From the NCBI RefSeq assembly GCF_905171765.1, contig NC_053391.1:108474644-108538643 (forward strand): a stretch of DNA of 64,000 nucleotides, in the 5' to 3' direction. Origin of the DNA: Bufo bufo. Lineage: Eukaryota; Chordata; Amphibia; Anura; Bufonidae. Shown here in pieces: positions 22,031-32,100 of this stretch. The position numbers and the translations under genes are program-made. Positions within the stretch are counted from its first letter, which is position 1. Each line of letters begins with the position of its first letter. Below the pieces are notes generated by a model. That model was not told the DNA's origin. It searched no databases and saw only the letters and a list, made by a program, of their open reading frames with translations.

Positions 22031-22988
22031 ATGGCATCTATCTGAGGCATCTGTTAGCATTTTTTTTTTTTTGCGTCCGTTAAATGTGATGTGAGCCCAT
22101 CCTAACTGACAGGGAAGAAGCTGAACAGACTCTTTTTACCAGACAAAAAAGTGCTGCACGTAAGACTTTTTTGTCCGGTCTTAACAGAGACTCCAAACAC
22201 AAATGTGATCAAGTGTAGGCCGACCTAGTATGTATCTGAATTACTGCAACGTTCGTCCTCCTGGGCTATAAATACTCCTCAAAAATTATAAGAGGAGTAT
22301 TTTTACTCTTCCAGAAAAAATGTAGTGCGACCGCATGTGGCAGGTAATAAACACAGGCATACTGCTGGTTAGAAGACTTATGTACGGATTTCACCCTATG
22401 CATTACAAAAAACTATTTTGCTGTTTTTGTAATGTTAGAGAAATGCAGATGATAAACATCGGAACAAATAGGAACTATGCAAACACGGAGTGCGCCTTTG
22501 TAAAGGTTATGGATTCCTCTGACATGCAAAAAATGAAGTTTCCATCTGCGACCTTCATGCCTTCCTAAACACAGGTACAGAACGTAAAAAAGAAAGCCGA
22601 TGTGATCTCCGCCAAAAGGCAACTGACATGTAAAGGTTAAATGGTCTAAAGACAAACATTGGCGCACAGTATGAGACACATTATGTTTGCATCTGCCATT
22701 TGTTTCCATGAACACTAAGACCGGTGATAACAGAAGTCAGGGAAAACCAGAAGGCCACGAATGCCAAGAAGAGGAAAGACAAGAGGCAGGAATCGGCTGC
22801 TAATGTGGTGAGAATGAAGTCATCAGCAGGTTTCTGAAGTTCACGAGGCGGCTCCTCATCACCACAGGCCTATCACAATACAACCGGTTCCACTGGCTAA
22901 AATAACTGCACTAAAGTGACAGTGATTAACGTATAATACTAAAGGGTATCAGAAGCTGAGGCGGAATAAAAAAAAAAAAAAAAAATTT

Positions 22989-23188
22989 AGGCCTCATACC
23001 GTTTTTGTGTGTCCCACACTGTCCCTATTATAGAAATACCTATTCTTATCCGCAAAACGGATATGCCAGAACAGATGATGTCCTCGTGCTGTCCGCCTTT
23101 TTTGCGGCCCCATAGAAATGAATGGATCCTTGTGCGATCCGCAAAAAATGTGGCACGGACCAGAAATATGGTCGTGTGCATGAGGCCT
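22989..23188. mobile_element. Foldback MITE, 'TTGCGGA' family, short copy 5
   Basis: AGGCCTCATACCG at the left is mirrored by GTCGTGTGCATGAGGCCT. The interior retains CTATTATAGAAATACCTATTC, TTATCCGCAAAACGGATA and CCATAGAAATGAATGGATCC. It is shorter than other copies, probably by internal deletion. Confidence 0.72.
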
Positions 23189-23225
23189 AACTCTGGATTT
23201 GCAGAATCACAGGAACAACCTATGC

Positions 23226-23380
23226 CAGTTATGGCTAACCTCCGGCACTTCAGCTGTGGTGAAACTACCACTCCCAACATGCTCCGTTCATTTCTATGGA
23301 GTTCTGAGAACAGCCATGCAAGTGTGCATCTCGGGAGTCGTAGTTTTACCACAGCTGGAGTGCCGGAGGTTAGCCATCAC
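23226..23380. mobile_element. Foldback MITE (ATGGCTAACCTCCGGCAC termini)
   Basis: ATGGCTAACCTCCGGCACTTC pairs with GAGTGCCGGAGGTTAGCCAT. The arms run through CAGCTGTGGTGAAACTACCA and GTAGTTTTACCACAGCTG. The centre carries CATTTCTATGGAGTTCTGAG. Half-copies lie at 1-75 and 26285-26347. TIRs starting CA(G)TGATGGCTAAC suggest hAT, but no 8-bp duplication was found. Confidence 0.7.
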
Positions 23381-23902
23381 AGGCCAATGCAATTCTACAA
23401 TGTGAGGACCCCACCGAACACCACCTTTCTGGTCTACCAAGTGGGTTTGGGGTGGAGGGAAGGAAGGGAGTAGGGTAAAACCAAGATTAAACACCTACAG
23501 TTTGGGGGTTTTGATAGGAGTAAGGCTCTAGTCATAGCGGGGAGAGATTATGATGAGGACAAAATTTGAAGTCAGTTCTATTAGAGATGAGCAAATTTAT
23601 TTTGGATACAATTCGCAGTGGACGGGGGGGGGGGGGGAGAGGTAAGAGGAGAGAGAGTGTATGTAATATCATTCACCTTGGTTTTCAGTTAGATATATAT
23701 GCATTGTCTAGTAGGGAGTCTTTCTCATTATGGAGAGCGCCTAGTACGCATGAGGAATATTGTAGGCCAGAAAAGGCTGCTCTTGGTTTCTAGTAAAAAT
23801 ATATGCATATTAGCATACCTTACTTCTGCTGGAAAGGTAATCTGCATATCTTTTGGTTTCTGGGAAAGATATAAAAATTACCTTTCCTGGCAAAAAGAAA
23901 GC

Positions 23903-25502
23903 TAAGCCTTTCTCGTGGCACCAGATGTTAGATATGCTAATTTACCTATAGTCTTCCCAGAAACCAAAAGAAGCGTTGCCTAGCCTACAATACACCACAC
24001 ATACTAGGCGGCCATAATAAAAATAGTAACTGCCCAAAGTTCCTCAAGGCTTCTCAGGGGAAAAAGAACACCTCTGTCTGCTCTGCTTTGATAAAGGGCA
24101 ATTGCTTGGAATGAACTATTTGCAGACAGTTTAGCTTTTATCCTAGTTATGCTTGAAAGCCTGTTTAAAAGGTTAAGCCTTGATTTGCTATGGCTACAGT
24201 ACATCAGCTGGAACGAGACACTTGGAAAGAAGGTTAAATTGTGATATATTTTCCCCCATGTTAGCCAGCTGTGTCTTCTTTTCCTGCCACATGAAAGTGC
24301 GCCCCCCTCATGTGCTGGTGTCTGCCTGACAGAAACTGTAAGAAACTCCTGTTTTACACGCACTCAGCCGTATCTGTTTTGCGCTTAGGAATCCGTAAAT
24401 CCATAAAATACAAATACCTTCTTAGTGCAATTTTCAGTGCCATTAGAGAAGTCACTATTGTTGACCACAAATAAAGACATAGGAAGACAATGGGCCGGCA
24501 GATTGCACACACGGTTGCGTCCATGTGGACTATAAACGAGGGATTTTCTATTAAAGGGATATCCCCATCACAGACAATGGGGGCATATCACTAGGATATG
24601 CCCCCATTGTCTGATAGACCCGGGTCCCAGAGGTGGGACCTATGCTGAGAACGGAGCGGGGAGAGTGGTGGCTGGAGGACCCGCTCCCATTCATTCTTAT
24701 GGGGCCAGCGCTCAGCTATTTTCAGCGGCCCCTTAGAAATGAATGGAGGGCGGCTTCGCATGTGCTGTGCGCCCTCCACCACCTTTCCCCGCTCCGTTCT
24801 CGGTGCGAGTCTCATTGTCTGTGAGGGGAATACCCCTTTAATTTCTTTCAGACAGACACAGGCCAACACAGATAGGTGCAGTTGCTCAGGAAAGGAGACA
24901 GAGGGAAAGCAAATGTGTGACGAATGCTGACTGTCTATCACCAGCCTATGTGGCACAGCCATCCAAAACTCATGCTTAACCCTATAAACAAGCCTCCGAC
25001 AACAACAGCATATGCATTGGAGGCTCCGTTTGGGGCTTCCGTCACAGATTTTATCAAAAATAGCGGGGGGGAAAGTCCTGCATGTAGGACTTTTTTCTCC
25101 GCTAAAAAAGCGCTCTCTCAAACACGAGACCAATAAATACCATTATAGTCAATGATATCTGTTTGGATCCATTCCTGTCAGTTATGTGCCAAATCTGTCA
25201 CTTCCGTTATGCTCCTATAACAGAAGTAAAGAACGCTGATGTGAAAGAGCCCTGAGCGGCTGAGCAATCAACAAATAGTTATTTTCAGGAAAATGCCCTT
25301 TATGAGAGCAGAGCAGACAGAGTTGCCTTTTTTTTTTTCCACCTGAGAGGCCTTGGGGAGGCCTCTGGATGGGTACTGTTTCTATAATGGAGACCGCCTA
25401 GTATACATGAGGTGTATTGTAGGCTAGGTAACACCTCTCTTGGTTTCTAGGAAAAATATATGCAAATTAGTACATCTAACATCTGGTGGCATGAGAAAAG
25501 CA
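23903..25502. mobile_element. Element with about 200-bp inverted ends
   Basis: The left arm (23903-24100) includes CTCGTGGCACCAGATGTTAG, CAGAAACCAAAAG and GCCTAGCCTACAATACACC, then a CTCTGTCTGCTCTGC block. The right arm (about 25290-25502) holds the reverse complements in mirrored order: GCAGAGCAGACAGAG, GGTGTATTGTAGGCTAGG, CTTGGTTTCTAG and CTAACATCTGGTGGCATGAG. A partial third copy of the outer arm is at 23690-23830. The interior has no transposase but contains the nested MITE at 24555-24837. Confidence 0.65.
24555..24837. mobile_element. TTAA MITE (AGGGATATCCCC termini)
   Basis: AGGGATATCCCC and GGGGAATACCCCT are inverted ends flanked by TTAA at 24551-24554 and 24838-24841. Inner blocks GAGAACGGAGCGGGGAGAG and CCCCGCTCCGTTCTCGG, and CATTCATTCTTATGGGGCC versus CCCCTTAGAAATGAATGG, are also inverted. 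Confidence 0.8.
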
Positions 25503-25875
25503 TTACAGTAGAGGTTGGGCAGAGACACACAGTGGTCAGGTCAAAGGAGCAGAGTTCACTGGGAATCCATGCTTCTATACGGAGCACGTTTCACGCAGTG
25601 AAAATACTCATCCAAAATTGGCCTAAAATGTTTTGTGTTATGCCATTAAATCGAGCATAGCCCTAAATAACATGGGATGAAGCAAGCAGGAAATCAGGGT
25701 GCTGTCTACACAGAAGACCATAGTAACATGACATCACACTCCATAGACCAGTGGTCTCCACCAGATACAAAACTAAGACAGAGACGAGCGAGTTCAATGG
25801 GAGAAACTTGCTGGGTGTGTCAGTGTGAGGTCCCATTGTGAACTTCACTCCTTTGACAGGATCGCACAGAATTAC

Positions 25876-25997
25876 AATGAATTATAATGCTGTGTGACCC
25901 AGTGAGACCTGGAATCTACTGAAGTACACTGACGGCACTATGTCAGTGTAATTCAAAATATTCCAGGTCTCACAGGGACACTTATAAATCATTATAA
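25876..25997. repeat. Foldback repeat
   Basis: ATTATAATG...GTGAGACCTGGAAT is mirrored by ATTCCAGGTCTCACAGGGA...CATTATAA around a centre ACTGACGGCACTATGTCAGT. The 122-bp hairpin adjoins the hAT-like element at 26001. Confidence 0.6.
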
Positions 25998-26000
25998 ATA

Positions 26001-26226
26001 GGGATGAGCGAATCGACTTCGATGCTGTATTAGAATGTATTGGCTCCGATAAGCTTCGTGAGACTTCGAGTAATAACTTCATAAATTAATTTGTACTGTA
26101 AAAAAACATTTCCCGAACTCTGGTTCAGTTCCAAAGTACCACTTGGAACCGAACCCAAGTTTGGGAAATGTTCGCTCGCTCCAAACAGTATTGGAACAAT
26201 GTTTTTTGCCAATTCGCTCATCCCTA
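26001..26226. mobile_element. hAT-like MITE (AGGGATGAGCGAAT termini)
   Basis: TAGGGATGAGCGAATCGAC at the left pairs with AATTCGCTCATCCCTA at the right. The flanks ATTATAAA and ATTATAAC look like an 8-bp target duplication with one change, as for hAT elements. The interior has AACATTTCCCGAACTCTGGT mirrored by AAGTTTGGGAAATGTT. Confidence 0.7.
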
Positions 26227-26599
26227 ATTATAACGCTGTGCAATCCCGTCAGAGGAGCAGAGGTCAGAATAGGAACCTACTCCGACAGAACTTGCTAGAA
26301 GTTGTAGTTTCAAAACAACTGGAGTGCTAAAGGTTTGAGATCACTGCCATCACCAAGAGTGAGTTACAATGCGCGCCCCAATATATCCTCTGCAAAATCC
26401 ATAGCTGATCAACATCAGGGCAATCACTATGAACCAGTGCTGGGCGGTGAGGTCGGCTGGGTACATTGTGGCACCGCAATCTGCAGGCTTCCATAGTGAT
26501 ATAATGTGATGGATCCAATAAACCCCAATGCAAAGTCCACTGTAATCTCATAGAACTCCATGTAAACAGGGTGAGCAGGACAATCCCTCTTATTGGAAC

Positions 26600-27645
26600 A
26601 CCGCGGGCCACTCTTATGCCTGGCATTGCATGGTATGGACGTGCCCCTCTTATGCCTGGCATTGTATGGTATGGACGGGCCCCTCTTATGTCAGGCACTG
26701 TATGGTATGGACGTGCCCCTCTTATGCCTGGCATTGCATGGTATGGACGGGCCACTCTTGTCAGGCATTGTATGGTATGGACGGGCCCCTCTTATGTCAG
26801 GCACTGTATGGTATGGACGTGCCCCTCTTATGTCAGGCATTGTATGGTATGGACGGGCCCCTCTTATGTCAGGCATTGCATGGTATGGACGGGCCCCTCT
26901 TATGTCAGGCACTGTATGGTATGGACGGGCCCCTCTTATGTCAGGCACTGTATGGTATGGACGGGCCCCTCTTATGTCAGGCACTGTATGGTATGGACGG
27001 GCCCCTCTTATGTCAGGCACTGTATGGTATGGACGTACCCCTCTTATGCCAGGCATTGCATGGTATGGACGTGCCACTCTTATGTCAGGCATTGTATGGT
27101 ATGGACGTGCCCCTCTTATGCCTGGCATTGCATGGTATGGACGTGCCCCTCTTATGTCAGGCATTGCATGGTATGGACGTGCCCCTCTTATGTCAGGCAT
27201 TGTATGGTATGGACGTGCCCCTCTTATGTCAGGCATTGTATGGTATGGACGTGCCCCTCTTATGTCAGGCATTGTATGGTATGGACGGGCCCCTCTTATG
27301 TCAGGCATTGCATGGTATGGACGGGCCCCTCTTATGTCAGGCACTGTATGGTATGGACGGGCCCCTCTTATGTCAGGCACTGTATGGTATGGACGGGCCC
27401 CTCTTATGTCAGGCACTGTATGGTATGGACGGGCCCCTCTTATGTCAGGCATTGTATGGTATGGACGTACCCCTCTTATGCCAGGCATTGCATGGTATGG
27501 ACGTGCCCCTCTTATGTCAGGCATTGTATGGTATGGACGTGCCCCTCTTATGTCAGGCACTGTATGGTATGGACGTGCCCCTCTTATGTCAGGCATTGCA
27601 TGGTATGGTATGGTAGTGCCCCTCTTATGCCAGGCTTTGTAGGGT
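26600..27645. repeat. 36-bp minisatellite, about 29 copies
   Basis: The unit is ATGTCAGGCAYTGYATGGTA then TGGACGKGCCCCTCTT (36 bp, 12 codons), with a few variant units (CCTGGC, GTACCCC, one shortened unit near 26755). Four frames stay open for 300-370 codons only because the period is divisible by three and the unit has no stop. It lies within 300 bp of the RABGEF1 exon 1 donor, in intron 1. Adjacent units differ by one to three bases, so the array is homogeneous and probably length-variable. Confidence 0.95.
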
Positions 27646-27987
27646 GGCCACCAGCCCAGGTGAGTAGATGATGATCATGTGACCTAAGCACCTCAAACAT
27701 ACATGAGGTTGGGGTACACCTGGATATTTTGAACAGCCAAGACTTTATCATAACAGGAATGACAAGTCCCCCGGGCGGGTCTATCGGGGACTCCGCTGAT
27801 GAGACACACTACACAGGGCGTGGCTGTGGACTGCCCCCTCCCCTCTGTCCCGCGCCCACACTGTCCGTCAGTGACCCCCACACCGAGAATTAGAGAGCAG
27901 CCGCTCACCTGCCCCGCTCAAGCTCTCCCAGTTCCTGTACGTCTCTCCACTCAGCCCGTAGCGGTACACAAGCCAGGCCTGGCGTGC

Positions 27988-27995
27988 TGACGTCA
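27988..27995 (-). promoter_or_regulatory. CRE palindrome in RABGEF1 promoter
   Basis: A perfect TGACGTCA, the full cAMP-response element bound by CREB/ATF proteins. It lies about 80 bp upstream of the exon 1 donor in a CpG-rich region, next to an ETS site. Full CREs are typical of proximal promoters; function is inferred from position. Confidence 0.6.
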
Positions 27996-28030
27996 CACGG
28001 TGATGCGCCTCAAGCCTCGCACCGGGTTGG

Positions 28031-28039
28031 ACTTCCGGT
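28031..28039 (-). promoter_or_regulatory. ETS/GABP site in RABGEF1 promoter
   Basis: ACCGGAAGT on the minus strand matches the consensus for ETS factors such as GABPA, common at TATA-less housekeeping promoters and often within 50 bp of the start site. This suggests the transcription start is near 28000-28040. Confidence 0.6.
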
Positions 28040-28045
28040 TTTGCG

Positions 28046-29199
28046 CTGTTCCGCACAGATAGAGTTGAGGTCAGGTGGCTGATGGATGTGTGATGGTCGC
28101 TCTCCAGTGTGTCAGAATTTAACAACTCAACCGGTGTAAAAAAATCTGTGGCTTTTGCCTCGGACCTGCAGTGTGGTTTACCCTTAGGCTAATTTCACAC
28201 AGGCGTGTTTAGCCCGCGAAAAGCGTGCCGTCCGTGTGATGGCTGCATTTCCCAGACACAACACTGCTCCTCTGACCCGAACTAACAGCATGACGATGAA
28301 CTATGATGCTATCAGTTCCTACCTGCACTCATGGCGTTGTGTACAGAAGACCCACGGTCAGGCGAGAACCTGGGATGTGAGAGGAGCAGTGTTCATTCCA
28401 GGAGGTGTAATCCAAAAGAAAAAGGAGAAAAGAGCCACCAAGGCTGCGCCAGCGACTGATAATCACTAAATGCACACTAAAATACCAATAAGAATACTGC
28501 AGTTGCTATAAAAGCTATTTCAACATTAAAAGTAATTTCAATGGTAAAAAAAATAAAAACAATTGACTCCCTTCACTGAGGAGGAGGTCAAAGGGATAAA
28601 GCTGAAGACACCGGTTGCCTCCCCGGCCAGGATCGCCTGTAGTATGTTAGGAATAAACACGGCAGTACCCAAGGGTTACTTCTGGTGGTTTCCTATTATT
28701 TTCATCACAAGTGGGCTCAGCGCATTAAGGGGGTTCTTAAATCCCCCCTTTTTCAGGAGCAGTCAGAATAAAATATATATATATACAGCCATAAAAGGTA
28801 TCTTTACTAGTAGGCCTAATATACTGTACCTTTCGTTTGTGCCATGTGGTGGGGGGGGGAAGGGACGCCACTTCCAGTTTGCGGACCGGAATTGTGCGTT
28901 CCACTGAGGAACGCATATTCGAATTATATATTGTTAAAATATAATTGGTGGTTCAGTGTCCTCCGTTCTATAGTTGGATCCCTGGTGTTTGAGAATGACA
29001 CCAGGGATCTCTGAAGGAGAGGAGGGAACTTCTAAACATTGGGTTGTACTTCAGAAGGACCCCATCCTGAGAAAAGACCTACCACGTACCCTAATAATCA
29101 CTTACAGAGGAGCTCAGACCTTAAAAAAAGTAATTCTCTCAAGTAATTCTGCCTTCTGTGAGACACCTGTTTGCTAAAAAGTACCCTTTCCACCACTTA
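28046..29199. other. Upstream flank, mostly unassigned
   Basis: It contains a possible MITE half at 28189-28250 (AGGCTAATTTCACACAGGCG) and a GGATCCCTGGTG / CACCAGGGATC hairpin near 28975-29010. No neighbouring gene was recognised. The open frame starting at 28239 has no family resemblance that I can name. Confidence 0.5.
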
Positions 29200-32100
29200 A
29201 ATTGTTCGTACGGGGGTGCTCTTTCCGAAATGGGGTCACTTCTTGGGGTTTTTCATTTCTGGGGACCTCAGGAAATTTTTTAAATGCGACACAGCTAAAA
29301 TCAATTTCTGCTAATTCAGGCCTGCAAAAACCATATTTTGCACTTTGCCTCTAGAGGCCTGCTGTGCGCTACGAGCACATATGGGGTGTTCGCAAAATGG
29401 GGAGAAAATGGGGAACATATTCTGGGGTGCATTTTCTCCTTTACCGCTTGTGAAAGTGAAAAATTGTGGTCTGCTTGTAATTTTTCATTTTTTGTAGTTT
29501 GCCTCTAGAGCCCTGCTGTGTGCCCATACAGCAGGCTACAAGCACATATGGGATGTTTCCTGAATAGGGAGAAAATGGGGAACACATACTGGGTGCATTT
29601 TCTCCTTTAACCCCTTGTGAAAGTGAAAAATTGGGGTCTGCTAGTATTTTTTCATTTTTACAAATATGTGCTTTGAAATGCTTCTCTTAAGTAATTCTAC
29701 CTTCTGTGAAACACCTGTTTGCTAAAAAGTACCCTTTTCACTACTTAAAATCTTTGTACGGGGATGCTCTTTCCGATATGGGGTCACTTTTTGGGGTTTT
29801 TCATTTCTGGGGACCTCAGAATTTATTTTTTATGCGATAGGGCAGCTAAACTTCATGTCTGTTTATTCAGGCCTGCAAAATCCATATTTTTGTAGTTTGC
29901 CTCTAGAGCCCTGTTGTGCGCCAATACAGCAGGCTACGAGCACATATGGGGTGTTCACAAAATGGGGAGAAAATAGGCAACATATACTGGGGTGCATTTT
30001 TTCCTTTAACCCCTTGTGAAAGTGAAACATTGGGGTCTTCTAGTAATTTTCCATCTTTACAAATGTGTGCTTTGAAATGCTTCTCTCAAGTAATTCTGCC
30101 TTCTTTGAGACACCTGTTTGCTAAAAAGTACCCTTTCCACCACTTAAATTGATCGTATGGGGGTGCTCTTTCCGTAATAGGGTCACTCTTTGGGGTCATT
30201 CTTTTCTGTGGATCTCAGGAAATTTTTTAAATGCGACATGGCAGCTAAAATCAATGGTTGCCAATTCAGGCCTGCCAAAAACATATTTTGCACTTTGCCT
30301 CTAGAGGCCTGCTGTGCGCTACGAGCACATATGGGGTGTTCGCTAAATGAGGAGAAAATGGGGAACATACACTGGGGTGTATTTTCTCCTTTAACCCCTT
30401 GTGAAAGTGAAAAATTGGGGTCATCTAGTAATTTTTCATTTTTACAAATGTGTGCCTTAAAATGCTTCTCTCAAGTAATTCTGCCTTCTGTGAGACACCT
30501 GTTTGCTAAAAAGTACCCTTTCCACCACTTAAATTGTTCGTACGGGGGTGCTCTTTCCGAAATGGGGTCACTTCTTGGGGTTTTTCATTTCTGGGGACCT
30601 CAGGAATTTTTTTAATGTGACATGGCAGCTAAAATCCATGTCTGCCAATTCAGGCCTGCAAAAACCATATTTTGCACTTTGCATCTAGAAGCCTTCTGTG
30701 CGCCAAAACAGCAGGCTACGGGCACATATGGGGTGTTTGCAAAATGGGGAACACATACTGGGTGCATTTTCTCCTTTAACCCCTTGTGAAAGTGAAAAAT
30801 TGGGGTCTGCTAGTAATTTTTCATTTTTACAAATGCGTGCTTTAAAAAAATGCTTCTCTCAAGTTTTTCTGCCTTCTTTGAGACACCTGTATTCCTAAAA
30901 GTACTTTTAAGCAAATAGGTGTCTCAAAGAAGGCAGAAAAACTTAAATTGTTCGTACGGGGGTGCTCTTTCCGAAATGGGGTCACTTCTTGGGGTTTTTC
31001 ATTTCTGGGGACCTCAAGACATTTTTTTTAAATGCGACATGGCACCTAAAATTCATGTCTGCCAATTCAGGCCTGCAAAATTCTAGAAGAAACTATAACT
31101 AAAATTGACAACCTCAAAGAAATTATTGACAAAATACCGCAGGATGAAATAGTCACTTTATTCAGGCCTGCAAAATCCATATTTTTGTAGTTTGCCTCAA
31201 GAGCCCTGCTGAGCGCTCATACAGCAGGCTACGAGCACATATGGGGTGTTCGCAAAATGGGGAACATATACTGGGGTGCATTTTCTCCTTTAACCCCTTG
31301 TGAAAGTGAAAAATTGGGGTCTTCGATCGCATGGGGATGCTCTTTCCGAAATGGGGTCACTTTTTGGGTTTTTTCATTTCTGTGGACCTCAGGAAATTTT
31401 TTAAATGCGACATGGCACCTAAAATTCATGTCTGGGTATTCAGGCCTGCAAAATCCAAATTTTTGTAGTTTGCCTTTAGAGCCCTGCTGTGCGCCAATAC
31501 AGCAGGTTACAAGCACATATGGGGTGTTTCCTGAATAGGGAGAAAATGGGGAACACATACTGGGGTGCATTTTCTCCTTTAACCCCTTGTGAAAGGGAAA
31601 AATTGGGGTCTTCATAGTAATTTTTCATTTTTTCAAATGTGTGCTTTGAAATTTTTTCTCAAGTAATTCTGCCTTCTATGAGACACCTGTTTGCTAAAAA
31701 GTACCCTTTCCACCACTTAAATTGTTCGTACGGGGGGCTCTTTCCGAAATGGGGTCACTTTTTGGGGTTTTTCATTTCTGGGGACCTCAAGACATTTTTT
31801 TAAATGCGACATGGCACCTAAAATTCATGTCTGTTTATTCAGGCCTGCAAAATCCATATTTTTGTAGTTTGCCTCTAGAGCCCTGTTGTGCGCCAATACA
31901 GCAGGCTACGAGCACATATGGGGTGTTCGCAAAATGGGGAGAAAATAGGGAACATATACTGGGGTGCATTTTTTCCTTTAACCCCTTGTGAAAGTGAAAC
32001 ATTGGGGTCTTCTAGTAATTTTCCATCTTTACAAATGTGTGCTTTGAAATGCTTCTCTCAAGTAATTCTGCCTTCTTTGAGACACCTGTTTGCTAAAAAG

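Larger units (their letters stand above)
18366..27908 (-). other. RABGEF1 intron 1, 9.5 kb, repeat-filled
   Basis: No minus-strand coding exon was found. Listed separately: a PLE relic, several MITEs, two minisatellites, an inverted-repeat element at 23903-25502 and a hAT MITE at 26001-26226. Blocks 18400-18770, 20000-20400 and 22040-22980 show no clear feature apart from a small GACAAAAAAGT hairpin near 22145. Confidence 0.7.
240..28045 (-). other. rabgef1: RABGEF1 gene span (3' end outside window)
   Basis: Minus-strand gene assembled from one noncoding and seven coding exons. All coding exons join in phase: exon 2 18183-18361, exon 3 15684-15853, exon 4 6387-6553, exon 5 3827-3908, exon 6 3181-3313, exon 7 2945-3036, exon 8 240-496. 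They give 360 residues without a stop. Family knowledge: Rabex-5 binds ubiquitin through its A20 finger and MIU helix, binds Rabaptin-5, and activates Rab5 on early endosomes. The human protein is about 491 aa, so about 130 C-terminal residues (end of VPS9, Rabaptin-binding coiled coil, tail) must lie to the left of position 1. The gene occupies at least 27.8 kb, nearly all of it repeat-filled intron. Confidence 0.93.
27909..28045 (-). other. rabgef1: RABGEF1 noncoding exon 1 (start uncertain)
   Basis: A strong donor GGGGCAG|GTGAGC sits at 27909 on the minus strand at the end of a GC- and CpG-rich block. It lies downstream of CRE and ETS motifs at 27988-28039, giving the expected layout of a housekeeping first exon. 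The 5' end cannot be fixed; it may lie between about 27950 and 28045. There is no ATG continuing into exon 2, whose own ATG is four bases inside it, so this exon is 5'UTR. Confidence 0.55.

Noticed and set aside
20704..22094. His/Thr/Ile-rich ORFs up to 304 codons
   Set aside because: They arise from the 21-bp minisatellite, are open in multiple frames on both strands, and have no start context or splice logic.
23618..23640. Poly-G and other homopolymer runs (also 2641, 52530) as structured elements
   Set aside because: Simple-sequence runs only; no G-tetrad-like set of four separated G tracts was evident.
26571..27671. Three overlapping plus-strand ORFs of 328-366 codons and a 301-codon minus ORF with 12-residue repeats
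   Set aside because: They are all readings of the 36-bp minisatellite. A stop-free unit with a period divisible by three is open in several frames at once. Several frames being open equally argues against coding.
28238..28469. 77-codon ORF upstream of the RABGEF1 promoter as a divergent gene
   Set aside because: It starts within a MITE-like fragment, has no recognisable family and no splice evidence.
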